Shown piece after piece: positions 25,485-32,991 of a stretch of DNA of 43,740 bases (within the stretch, counting starts at the first letter, position 1; each line of letters starts with the position of its first letter). Origin of the DNA: Holosporales bacterium (lineage in GTDB: Bacteria; Pseudomonadota; Alphaproteobacteria; Holosporales; Holosporaceae). The stretch spans positions 1-43,740 of the forward strand of contig CANHKV010000009.1 in assembly GCA_947461445.1 (NCBI GenBank). The letters run 5' to 3'. Made by a program: the position numbers and the translations under genes. The notes beneath the pieces are model-generated. The model saw nothing but the letters and a program-made list of their open reading frames with translations. It was not told where the DNA came from and searched no databases.

Positions 25485-26810
25485 TTATTCAACAACCATC
25501 ATGGCGGATAAATGGTCCATAAAACGCTGTGTGCATTCTGGAATATCACGATCAAAATAGAGGGTTGATACCAACGATTGGCCTATAATATGACTACCCT
25601 CCACTTGGTTTTTCATAAAAGGAGAAGAATATCTTGAGTGCGCGATTAACACTTTACCTTTGTAGGTGCCCACATAGAGAACGACATGACCTGGATGATA
25701 CAATATGGTTCGATATGGGATGCCATTTTTTATAATAAAGCGCTCTTTTTCATCGTTGCGTTTTCCGGATAGATCCAGTACTTTTTTTCCACTCTCTATT
25801 TGAGCCTTTGAATTTCTAGGCAATGCATATCCAAAAATACGGAAATAATCTTGGGTCATGCTGGAACAATCTCGATTTTCCAGAGTACCGCCCCATCCAT
25901 AGGGTTTTCCAAGCAATGTGTCCATCGTGCGGGCAATGTTTTGATTGGTCCATGCCAATGGTTTTGTACTGATGATGGTTTTAGAAACACAAAGGGTTTC
26001 CCACCGAACATAACCAGAAGTATGACGTTGAGGCCATAAAACCCACACATTGTGGTCGTCTTCTTTTTTGACAAAAATAATTTGACCCAGGCGACTATAT
26101 CCGGCAAATTGTCCTGATGAATAATAGAGTGGAGCCTTATCTTGACAAAAAACAGCAATAGGAAGGTCTTTGACAGCATTGATTTGGGGTGGTGTCAACA
26201 GGGCAACTTCATGAATTTTCACAAACCCAACTGCTTTGGATGCCACATCTTCGATCATAACCCAGGCACGATCTTTGGAATAATGACTGATGTATACTGG
26301 GGTACCTGCAGCAATATATACATTTTGCAAACGATCCAAGAAAAAATCATACCCTGGTTTTTTGATATAACATGGATAGTTGGTGGGCAGTTTACGGATA
26401 AGCGCATGGGATACCATCACGCCTTTGGCACTCACACCATCAACATTGGTCCTATTCGTATTATTTTTGACCTCTTTAATCCATAATTGATCTGTACAAG
26501 GACGAAAATTTTCTCGATAACAGGAATCTAAAATGCTCAAGGAATCAGAAATGCTCTCGCTCCAATTAAATTGACGATTACTCCAAGACAACAGCCAGGA
26601 CTGCTTTAACCCTTCGAAAGAGGATCTTTGAGGCATACGGGAAGGCACAGGACATTGCTTAATCAGTATCGATCCTGTTTGAGGACAATCGCCCTCATCT
26701 GCTATGGGATCGAAATCAGACCAACGGCCAAATTCCGGTTTGGATTCCCCACGACATTCACCCAAAAAGATCGTGCAAAACATCCAAAACAATACTCTTA
26801 TTTTTTTCAT
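25485..26810 (-). CDS. SH3-domain and NlpC/P60 peptidoglycan hydrolase
   Basis: The 441-residue exported protein starts with a hydrophobic signal (4-16) followed by a Cys at 19 (LGEC, an imperfect lipobox). Residues ~160-275 look like two SH3-type wall-binding domains (SH3b1 and SH3b2), with AAGTPVYIS and SGYVRWETL. The catalytic domain begins GKPYGWGGT; the Cys is 315 in RDCSS, the His 375 in PGHVVLYVG and a further His near 391. It probably cleaves the stem peptide of peptidoglycan. It lies 51 bases after the photolyase gene, both minus-strand. Confidence 0.88.
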   Translation of the reverse strand: MKKIRVLFWMFCTIFLGECRGESKPEFGRWSDFDPIADEGDCPQTGSILIKQCPVPSRMPQRSSFEGLKQSWLLSWSNRQFNWSESISDSLSILDSCYRENFRPCTDQLWIKEVKNNTNRTNVDGVSAKGVMVSHALIRKLPTNYPCYIKKPGYDFFLDRLQNVYIAAGTPVYISHYSKDRAWVMIEDVASKAVGFVKIHEVALLTPPQINAVKDLPIAVFCQDKAPLYYSSGQFAGYSRLGQIIFVKKEDDHNVWVLWPQRHTSGYVRWETLCVSKTIISTKPLAWTNQNIARTMDTLLGKPYGWGGTLENRDCSSMTQDYFRIFGYALPRNSKAQIESGKKVLDLSGKRNDEKERFIIKNGIPYRTILYHPGHVVLYVGTYKGKVLIAHSRYSSPFMKNQVEGSHIIGQSLVSTLYFDRDIPECTQRFMDHLSAMMVVE

Positions 26811-26861
26811 AATTTCTATAATTCAATACTTTTTACAGTTTTTCATTTAACCACATTTGCC

Positions 26862-28256
26862 CTAATCGGTCAATTCTTTATATGCTTGCAGCGCTGCCTG
26901 TCGTGTTTCATCCAAATCAACGATTGGGGCGGGGTAATGCCCACCAAATAAACCCGAACCGTGAGAACTGGCACGAATTTTTTCTGGATCATGGATTACA
27001 CGTGCTGGAACATCCGCCAATTCAGGCACCCAACGCTTGACATATGTACCATCTGGGTCAAATTTTTGACCTTGTAAAATGGGGTTAAAAATACGGAAAT
27101 ACGGCGCGGCATCGGCTCCACACCCGGCCACCCACTGCCACCCTGCACTGTTATTGGCCTCATCGGCATCCAATAACGTATCCATAAACCAAGCCGCCCC
27201 AACCCGCCAATCGGTCATCAAATTTTTAGTTAAAAACGACGAGACAATCAATCGAGCCCGATTGTTCATGGTGCCCGTGTGCCACAATTGTCGCATGCCT
27301 GCATCAATGATGGGAAACCCAGTTTGACCTTTTTTCCAAGCCGTTAACGTCGTTTCATCTGTTTTCCATGGAAAATTCATCTTCTCTTTAAAATTCTGAT
27401 CAGGCAAATGGGGAAAATGGTGCAACAAATAATAAGAAAACTCTCGCCATCCCAATTGAGAAATAAAAACCCGCACACCCTCTGGATCCGCTCCTGTTTG
27501 CTGTCCAACACGTCGATAAATCTGCCACAGACTGAGTTCACCAAAATGAATGTGGGGAGATAGGGATGATACCCCTTCTTTACCCAAATCATTGCGTCTT
27601 ATGGCATAGTGGGATAAGCCACCCTCTGCAAAATGTTCCAGCTTTTTGACGGCACCCGTAACCCCAGGTTGCCAATGCTGATCAAATTCTTTGGCCCAAT
27701 TAGGGTGTTGCGGCAACAAGGACCAATCATCCAAATCATCAGAAACAAGAGGCACCATGCGATCTTTTGCAGAAATAATCATGGGGTCTGGTATAACCAT
27801 ATTCTGTAAACAATGGCGCCAAAAAGGTGTAAATACTTTTGCAATCGACCCCGTACTGGTGCGAATCTGGTCTGGATTGCACAACAAATGCCCATTGAAC
27901 TGTTGATTTTTTACGCCCATATGGTCCAGTTGTTTTGCCACTGCAGCGTAAACACCTTTTCCCTGAACCGTTATGGCATGATTCCAATACACCGCATCCA
28001 GCCCATGGGTTTTAACCAAATTCATCACAATGTCTTGAACCTTTCCACGGTACAGCCCTAAAATCATTCCTTTTTCAGATAGTTGCTGTTGCAAAGCCCG
28101 CAGGCTGTGATGTACCCACCATTTTTGTGCACTGCCCATACCAGGGTCATAGACGTAAATAGGGATAACAAAATCGTGATTTTGACACGCTTGATACAGG
28201 GCCGGATGATCATCGATACGCAAATCATTTTGAAAACACACCAACGCCGTGGACAT
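26862..28256 (-). CDS. phrB: deoxyribodipyrimidine photolyase, CPD class I type
   Basis: Light-driven repair of pyrimidine dimers. The 464-residue protein opens with ALVCFQNDLRIDDHPALYQAC, like the antenna-binding domain of class I photolyases. The FAD domain has LSPHIHFGELS, QLGWREFSYYLL, GMRQLWHTGTMNNRARLIVSSFL and the ANNSAGWQWVAG segment, all expected for the catalytic core. It stands before the NlpC/P60 gene on the minus strand, divergent from the SIMPL genes. A light-dependent enzyme implies that the cell or its host meets light. Confidence 0.95.
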   Translation of the reverse strand: MSTALVCFQNDLRIDDHPALYQACQNHDFVIPIYVYDPGMGSAQKWWVHHSLRALQQQLSEKGMILGLYRGKVQDIVMNLVKTHGLDAVYWNHAITVQGKGVYAAVAKQLDHMGVKNQQFNGHLLCNPDQIRTSTGSIAKVFTPFWRHCLQNMVIPDPMIISAKDRMVPLVSDDLDDWSLLPQHPNWAKEFDQHWQPGVTGAVKKLEHFAEGGLSHYAIRRNDLGKEGVSSLSPHIHFGELSLWQIYRRVGQQTGADPEGVRVFISQLGWREFSYYLLHHFPHLPDQNFKEKMNFPWKTDETTLTAWKKGQTGFPIIDAGMRQLWHTGTMNNRARLIVSSFLTKNLMTDWRVGAAWFMDTLLDADEANNSAGWQWVAGCGADAAPYFRIFNPILQGQKFDPDGTYVKRWVPELADVPARVIHDPEKIRASSHGSGLFGGHYPAPIVDLDETRQAALQAYKELTD

Positions 28257-28449
28257 ATATATGATTCTTCTTCATTTTTGTGCTCACAGTATAACGCATC
28301 CATACACGCGCGTCTTGCTTGGGGCGACCCATTTCCGTACTCAAAACCCCGTTGAAAGATTATTTTAAAAAATAAAACTTTTTTTTATTTCTTTTCAGTC
28401 AATTAAAACTTTTGTTAACATTTTTTGAATTAGTATTAAAATATTATTA

Positions 28450-28477
28450 TTGACTTTGTTTTTTATTGGGCTAATAT
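28450..28477 (+). promoter_or_regulatory. promoter-like element before the first SIMPL gene
   Basis: TTGACT at 28450-28455, a 16-base spacer and TAATAT at 28472-28477, 32 bases before the first lipoprotein gene, in a strongly AT-rich stretch. Copies 2 and 3 lack an equally clear element. Confidence 0.5.
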
Positions 28478-28509
28478 GATGAAGTAACCTCTTAAAAAAG
28501 AATTAAATA

Positions 28510-29367
28510 ATGACTACAAGATTCAGAAAAAATATATTTGCTTTTACGTTTCTGCTGAGTGCATGTGGTTTAACCACGATGAGCAGCAAGGCTTGTGGCG
28601 ATTATTATGATGGGCACTCGAATACTGGCCTGAACATCACAGGGCGTGCCGAAAGAACGGTTAAATCTGATCGTGCCGTATTACGATTAACCATTTCCGT
28701 TAGTGGTGATTGTTACAAAGAACTGCTTCAAAAACTGGACAAGCAAATCAAGGAATTAAAGCAATTCTGGATCAAAATGGGCGTAAAGTCAGACATGATC
28801 CATGAGGACAATCGTACAGATATCAGAATTTCAGATTTGGAATATGGTTCAGATAAAAAACAAAACAAATACTCTATTCAATGCACGATTGTTGTAACCA
28901 TGGATGATCTGGATATGGCCTCTGATGTACAGAAAAAAACCAACACTTTGGTGGAAAAAGGTTTTGTGTTTTCTCAACAAAATTTGGATTATTTTTATAC
29001 TAAGGCTGCTGAATTGCAAAAAGAATTAACCAAAGAGGCCTTAAAGGACGGTGAAAAAACAGCCACAGAAAATGCACACATATTGGGTCTAAGCATCGAA
29101 AAAGTACCAACCAATATTAGTACATCAAATTTGGGTTGCGCTTCGACTTATTCAAACCCATCACCCTATGCAAGAGGATGGGGCGGTGGCAGCACAAACA
29201 TAGAGAACAAGTTTACCGTATTGGTTGATATGAATTATGCATTCAAAAAGGATGATCAAAAAGGAGAAAAAGCACAGGAGTCATCAGAAGATGATGGCGC
29301 AGAAACCCAGGATTCATCAGAAGATGATGGCGCAGAAAGCAATGGGCAAGATGATGCGCAAGGATAA
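28510..29367 (+). CDS. SIMPL-domain predicted lipoprotein, copy 1
   Basis: The 285-residue protein has a short basic N-terminus, a hydrophobic stretch and LSAC, a good lipobox, predicting lipidation of Cys19. Residues ~35-235 match the SIMPL/DUF541 (YggE/BP26) pattern: GLNITGRAERTVKSDRAVLRL, then a helix with FWIKMGVKSD, then LTKEALKDGEKTATENAHILGL. The tail (~255-285) is acidic and Ser-rich, with a duplicated SSEDDGAE unit, ending NGQDDAQG. The residue after Cys19 is not Asp, so outer-membrane sorting by LolCDE is expected. Function of the family is unclear. It is the first of three tandem copies and the most diverged. Confidence 0.8.
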   Translation: MTTRFRKNIFAFTFLLSACGLTTMSSKACGDYYDGHSNTGLNITGRAERTVKSDRAVLRLTISVSGDCYKELLQKLDKQIKELKQFWIKMGVKSDMIHEDNRTDIRISDLEYGSDKKQNKYSIQCTIVVTMDDLDMASDVQKKTNTLVEKGFVFSQQNLDYFYTKAAELQKELTKEALKDGEKTATENAHILGLSIEKVPTNISTSNLGCASTYSNPSPYARGWGGGSTNIENKFTVLVDMNYAFKKDDQKGEKAQESSEDDGAETQDSSEDDGAESNGQDDAQG

Positions 29368-29399
29368 ATAAGCCCCCTTGAAGGGGTTGCTGCCTCCAG

Positions 29400-29425
29400 A
29401 ACCCCAGGTAAATCCTGGGGTTTTT
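29400..29425 (+). terminator. intrinsic terminator after SIMPL copy 1
   Basis: Stem AACCCCAGG, loop TAAAT, stem CCTGGGGTT, then a T run. A second small hairpin, CCCC TTGAA GGGG, lies just upstream at about 29374-29386. Confidence 0.85.
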
Positions 29426-29586
29426 CTGATTCCCCATTCCAGACCCAAGGTTTTTTGATAAAAACCCCCATCACAGAAAAAATGATTTATTTATTTTTCT
29501 TTTCAACAGTTTAATACTTGTTTTAACATTTTTTCAACCAACATGGTTCAATATAAAGGAACAACACATTAATACAAAAATAGTTA

Positions 29587-30429
29587 ATGAATACAAAATT
29601 TAGAAAAAATATATTTGCTTTTACCTTTCTGCTGGGTGCATGTGGTTTAACCACGATGAGCAGTAAAGTTTGTGGGCATTACTATTACGATTACCATCAG
29701 GATCAACACGTCCCTGGATTGAATGTAACAGGGTATGCAGAGAGAATTGTTAGATCTGATTATGCGGTATTGGAATTAACCCTTTCTGTCAGTGGTGATG
29801 ATTGCCAAGAAATTCTTGAAAAACTGAATCATCAGGTAAAGGAATTAAAGAAATTCTGGATCAAAATGGGGATAAAATCAGATATGATCGATGTGGATAA
29901 TCGACCCGATATCGAAATTTCAGAAACCAAACAAAATGAGCACTCTATTCAATACACGATTGTTCTAACAATGGATGACCTGGATATGGCCCCTGTTGTA
30001 CAAATCAAAACCAATCATTTGGTAAAAAAAGGATTTGTCTTTTCTGCACAAAGTCTGAAATTTTTTTACTCAAAGGGTTTTGAATTGCAAAAAGAATTAA
30101 CCAAAGAGGCCTTGAAGGACGGTGAAAAAACAGCCAGGAAAAATGCAGACGTATTGGGTTTACGCATTAAAAAAATACCAAACAATATTGAAGGATCAAA
30201 GCTGATCTGCGCATCGACTTATGAAAATCCATTTCCGTTTCCCTTTGAAAAAATTTCGGAGGGCTGTTGTTCGTGGGGCGGCGGCAATGCAGATATAGAG
30301 AATAAGTTTAGCGTACTGGTCAATATGAGGTATGCATTCAAAAAGGATGATCAAAAAATAGAAAAAGTGCAGGATTCATCAGAAAATGATGGCGCAGAAA
30401 CCGATGGGCAAGATGATGCGCAAGGATAA
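29587..30429 (+). CDS. SIMPL-domain predicted lipoprotein, copy 2
   Basis: The 280-residue paralogue has the same signal region, with lipobox LGAC placing the Cys at 19. The SIMPL core begins GLNVTGYAERIVRSDYAVLEL and includes FWIKMGIKSD and the shared FVFSAQSLKFFYSKGFELQ stretch. Between ~205 and 245 is a loop rich in Phe, Cys and Gly that differs from both other copies. The tail ends with the same GQDDAQG. It lacks the tail duplication of copy 1. It is closest to copy 3 in the middle of the gene. Confidence 0.8.
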   Translation: MNTKFRKNIFAFTFLLGACGLTTMSSKVCGHYYYDYHQDQHVPGLNVTGYAERIVRSDYAVLELTLSVSGDDCQEILEKLNHQVKELKKFWIKMGIKSDMIDVDNRPDIEISETKQNEHSIQYTIVLTMDDLDMAPVVQIKTNHLVKKGFVFSAQSLKFFYSKGFELQKELTKEALKDGEKTARKNADVLGLRIKKIPNNIEGSKLICASTYENPFPFPFEKISEGCCSWGGGNADIENKFSVLVNMRYAFKKDDQKIEKVQDSSENDGAETDGQDDAQG

Positions 30430-30465
30430 ATAAGACCCCCCCTTGAAGGGGTTGCTGCCTCCAGA

Positions 30466-30490
30466 ACCCCAGGTAAATCCTGGGTTTTTT
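30466..30490 (+). terminator. intrinsic terminator after SIMPL copy 2
   Basis: The same hairpin as after copy 1, with one G lost from the right stem: CCCAGG, loop TAAAT, CCTGGG, then six T. Confidence 0.8.
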
Positions 30491-30652
30491 CTGATTCCCT
30501 ATTCCCGGCCCAAGGTTTTTTGATACAAAACCCCCATCACAGAAAAAATGATTTATTTATTTTTCTTTTCAACAGTTTAATACTTGTTTTAACATTTTTT
30601 CCATTAAAATGGTTCAATATAACGGAACAGCATATTAATACAAAAATAGACA

Positions 30653-31459
30653 ATGAATACAAAATTTAGAAAAAATATATTTGCTTTTACCTTTCTGCTG
30701 AGTGCATGTGGTTTAACCGCGATGAGCAGCAAAGTTTATGGCCTTTATCATGATGGCCCGAAAGCTGGCCTGAACATCTCAGGGCGTGCAGAGAGAATTG
30801 TTAGATCTGATTATGCGGTATTGGAATTAACCCTTTCTGTCAGTGGTGATGATTGCGAAGAACTTTTTAAAAAACTGAACAATCAATTAAAGGAATTAAA
30901 GCAATTCTGGATTCAAATGGGCGTAAAGTCACATATGATCCATGTGGATAATCGATCCCATATCAAAATTTCAGATGCCAAACAAAACAATTGCTCTATG
31001 CAATACATCATTGTTCTAACCATGAATGATCTGGACATGGCCCCTGTTGTACAAAATAAAACCAACATTTTTATGAAAAAAGGATTTGTCTTTTCTGCAC
31101 AAAGTCTGAAATTTTTTTACTCAAAGGGTTTTGAATTGCAAAAAGAATTAACCAAAGAGGCCTTAAAGGATGGTGAAAAAACAGCCAGGGAAAATGCAGC
31201 CGTATTGGGTCTACGCATTGAAAAAACACCCTTTTATATTGCAAACACGTCTCTGAGCACTGCACAGACCCATGATCATCCATTTCCATTTCAAAGAAGT
31301 TGGGAGGGCTATGGCAGCACAGATATAGAAAACAAATTTTCAGTAGAGGTCCATATGAGCTATGCAATCAAAAAGGATGATCAAAAAAGAGCAAAAGCAC
31401 AGGAATCATCACAAGAAGATGGCGCAGAAAGCAATGGGCAAGATGATGCGCAAGGATAA
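30653..31459 (+). CDS. SIMPL-domain predicted lipoprotein, copy 3
   Basis: The 268-residue paralogue has lipobox LSAC at 16-19 and the core opening GLNISGRAERIVRSDYAVLEL. Its residues ~135-185 are almost identical to copy 2. The loop near 195-225 (HDHPFPFQRSW) is distinct, and the acidic tail is the shortest. As with the other copies, the DUF541 role is unknown; BP26-type relatives are surface or periplasmic oligomers. Copies differ most in the segments likely to be exposed loops. Confidence 0.8.
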   Translation: MNTKFRKNIFAFTFLLSACGLTAMSSKVYGLYHDGPKAGLNISGRAERIVRSDYAVLELTLSVSGDDCEELFKKLNNQLKELKQFWIQMGVKSHMIHVDNRSHIKISDAKQNNCSMQYIIVLTMNDLDMAPVVQNKTNIFMKKGFVFSAQSLKFFYSKGFELQKELTKEALKDGEKTARENAAVLGLRIEKTPFYIANTSLSTAQTHDHPFPFQRSWEGYGSTDIENKFSVEVHMSYAIKKDDQKRAKAQESSQEDGAESNGQDDAQG

Positions 31460-31491
31460 ATAATCCCCCTTGAAGGGGTTACTGCCTCCAG

Positions 31492-31517
31492 AACCCCAGG
31501 TAAATCCTGGGGTTTTT
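31492..31517 (+). terminator. intrinsic terminator after SIMPL copy 3
   Basis: Stem AACCCCAGG, loop TAAAT, stem CCTGGGGTT with a T run, identical to the copy 1 element. It also separates this cluster from the convergent mgtE. Confidence 0.85.
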
Positions 31518-31614
31518 CTGATTCCCTATTCCAGACCCAAGGTTTTTTGATACAAAACCCCCATCACAGCAGGAAAAACTGAGTTAATCCCTATTGCACG
31601 CCAAAGAAAACATC

Positions 31615-32991
31615 TTATCCAATAAATAATTTGGCCAAACCCAAAAATAAAATATACCCGATGACATCGGTTGTTGTGGTTAACAAAGGACCAGCACTGA
31701 GCGCTGGATCATACCCAAAATGAGAAATCATCACAGGCATAATGGTTCCCGCCGCACCAGCCCAAATCATGTTAAACAGTACGGCACCACCCAAAACAAT
31801 GGAAAAGTGATAATCGTTAAACCAAAAATATCCCACCAACGCCAGGACTACTCCAAACACAGCCCCATTTAATAAGGCAACACGCACTTCTTTGAAAAAA
31901 GAGCGCCACATGTTTACACTGGTCAATTCCTTGGTGGCCAATGCACGAATCACAATGGTGGACGCCTGAATCCCTGAATTTCCCCCCATGGCCGCCGCAA
32001 CAGGCATTAATACAGTTAATGCCACCTGGTTTTGCAGGGTTTCTTGAAATTCATTGATCACCAAAGACGTCAACATGGTGTTCAATAATGTAATAACCAG
32101 CCAATGAATTCGTGCGAAACTGGTTTTAATGGCCGATCGATAAAAATCGGACGAGTGAATACGACCCATGTGCAATAAATCTTCTGTGGCTTTGCGTTCG
32201 ATGACATCGATCACGTCATCGGCTGTAATCACACCAATCAATCGACCTGCCCCATCCACAACGGGAGCAGACATCAGGTCATACAAACGAAATGTTAAGG
32301 CCACCTCTTCTTGATTCCATTGGGCAGGAATGCTGCGAAAATCTGTGGCCATGATGTCCAAAACTTGAGATTTTTTAGGGCCACGAATCAATTGTACCAA
32401 GGGCACCACACCCACAGGATGGGCATTGGAATTCACCACAAAGGCTTCGTACAATGTGTGGGGCACATGATCCAGACCCGCCACATAATCCAAACTTTCT
32501 TGTAATGTCCAATCTTGTGAAAATATCACCATTTCTTGCTGCATCAATCGCCCAGCACTGGATTCTGGATACGCCAAACCGTCTACAAAACGTTTTCTCT
32601 GTGTTTCTGACATGGCCGATAGAACCACAGCTTTTTGGGAACTTTCCAAGGAAGCCAACAGGGATAAGGCATCATCACTTTCTAGCACATTTAAAATGGA
32701 TACCACCTCTGTACCTGATAACAGGGCAATCAGATCGGCGCGTAAATCCTGTTCCAAAAAGAGAACAATTTCAGGATCAAAATCGTGCTTTAGTAATCGA
32801 ATGAATATTTGTCGACTGGGTGCATCCAAATAATGAATCAAATAGGCCACTTCACTTGGTGGTACACCCTTGACCATGGCTTGTAAAACGCCATGGTCTC
32901 CTGGTGTCGCCAAAATCTTTTTTAACAGAGGCACCTTGTCTTGTAAAAAATGGTGCGGCCGTTCTCCTACGGGAAAATCACGCTTTATCAC
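31615..32991 (-). CDS. mgtE: magnesium transporter MgtE
   Basis: Mg2+ channel/transporter of the inner membrane. I chose GTG 32991: AGGAGG lies seven bases upstream, and the GTG overlaps the maeB stop as GTGA. An ATG at 33024 lacks this. The 458-residue protein has an N-terminal helical MgtE_N domain, paired CBS domains (about 125-245; APVVDGAGRLIGVITADDVID) and a membrane domain with five helices. PVAAAMGGNSGIQAST and GPLLTTTTDVIGY match the pore-forming MgtE region. Coupling to maeB suggests joint expression. Confidence 0.93.
   Translation of the reverse strand: MIKRDFPVGERPHHFLQDKVPLLKKILATPGDHGVLQAMVKGVPPSEVAYLIHYLDAPSRQIFIRLLKHDFDPEIVLFLEQDLRADLIALLSGTEVVSILNVLESDDALSLLASLESSQKAVVLSAMSETQRKRFVDGLAYPESSAGRLMQQEMVIFSQDWTLQESLDYVAGLDHVPHTLYEAFVVNSNAHPVGVVPLVQLIRGPKKSQVLDIMATDFRSIPAQWNQEEVALTFRLYDLMSAPVVDGAGRLIGVITADDVIDVIERKATEDLLHMGRIHSSDFYRSAIKTSFARIHWLVITLLNTMLTSLVINEFQETLQNQVALTVLMPVAAAMGGNSGIQASTIVIRALATKELTSVNMWRSFFKEVRVALLNGAVFGVVLALVGYFWFNDYHFSIVLGGAVLFNMIWAGAAGTIMPVMISHFGYDPALSAGPLLTTTTDVIGYILFLGLAKLFIG

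Larger units (their letters stand above)
28510..31570 (+). repeat. tandem triplication of a lipoprotein gene unit
   Basis: Three head-to-tail units start at 28510, 29587 and 30653 (spacing 1077 and 1066). The repeated unit includes the coding region, the hairpin terminator and the following AT-rich segment. The spacers after copies 1 and 2 are nearly identical over ~200 bases, and the spacer after copy 3 breaks off at about 31570. Copies 2 and 3 also share long near-identical stretches inside the genes, for example 30025-30128 against 31081-31184. Confidence 0.85.
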
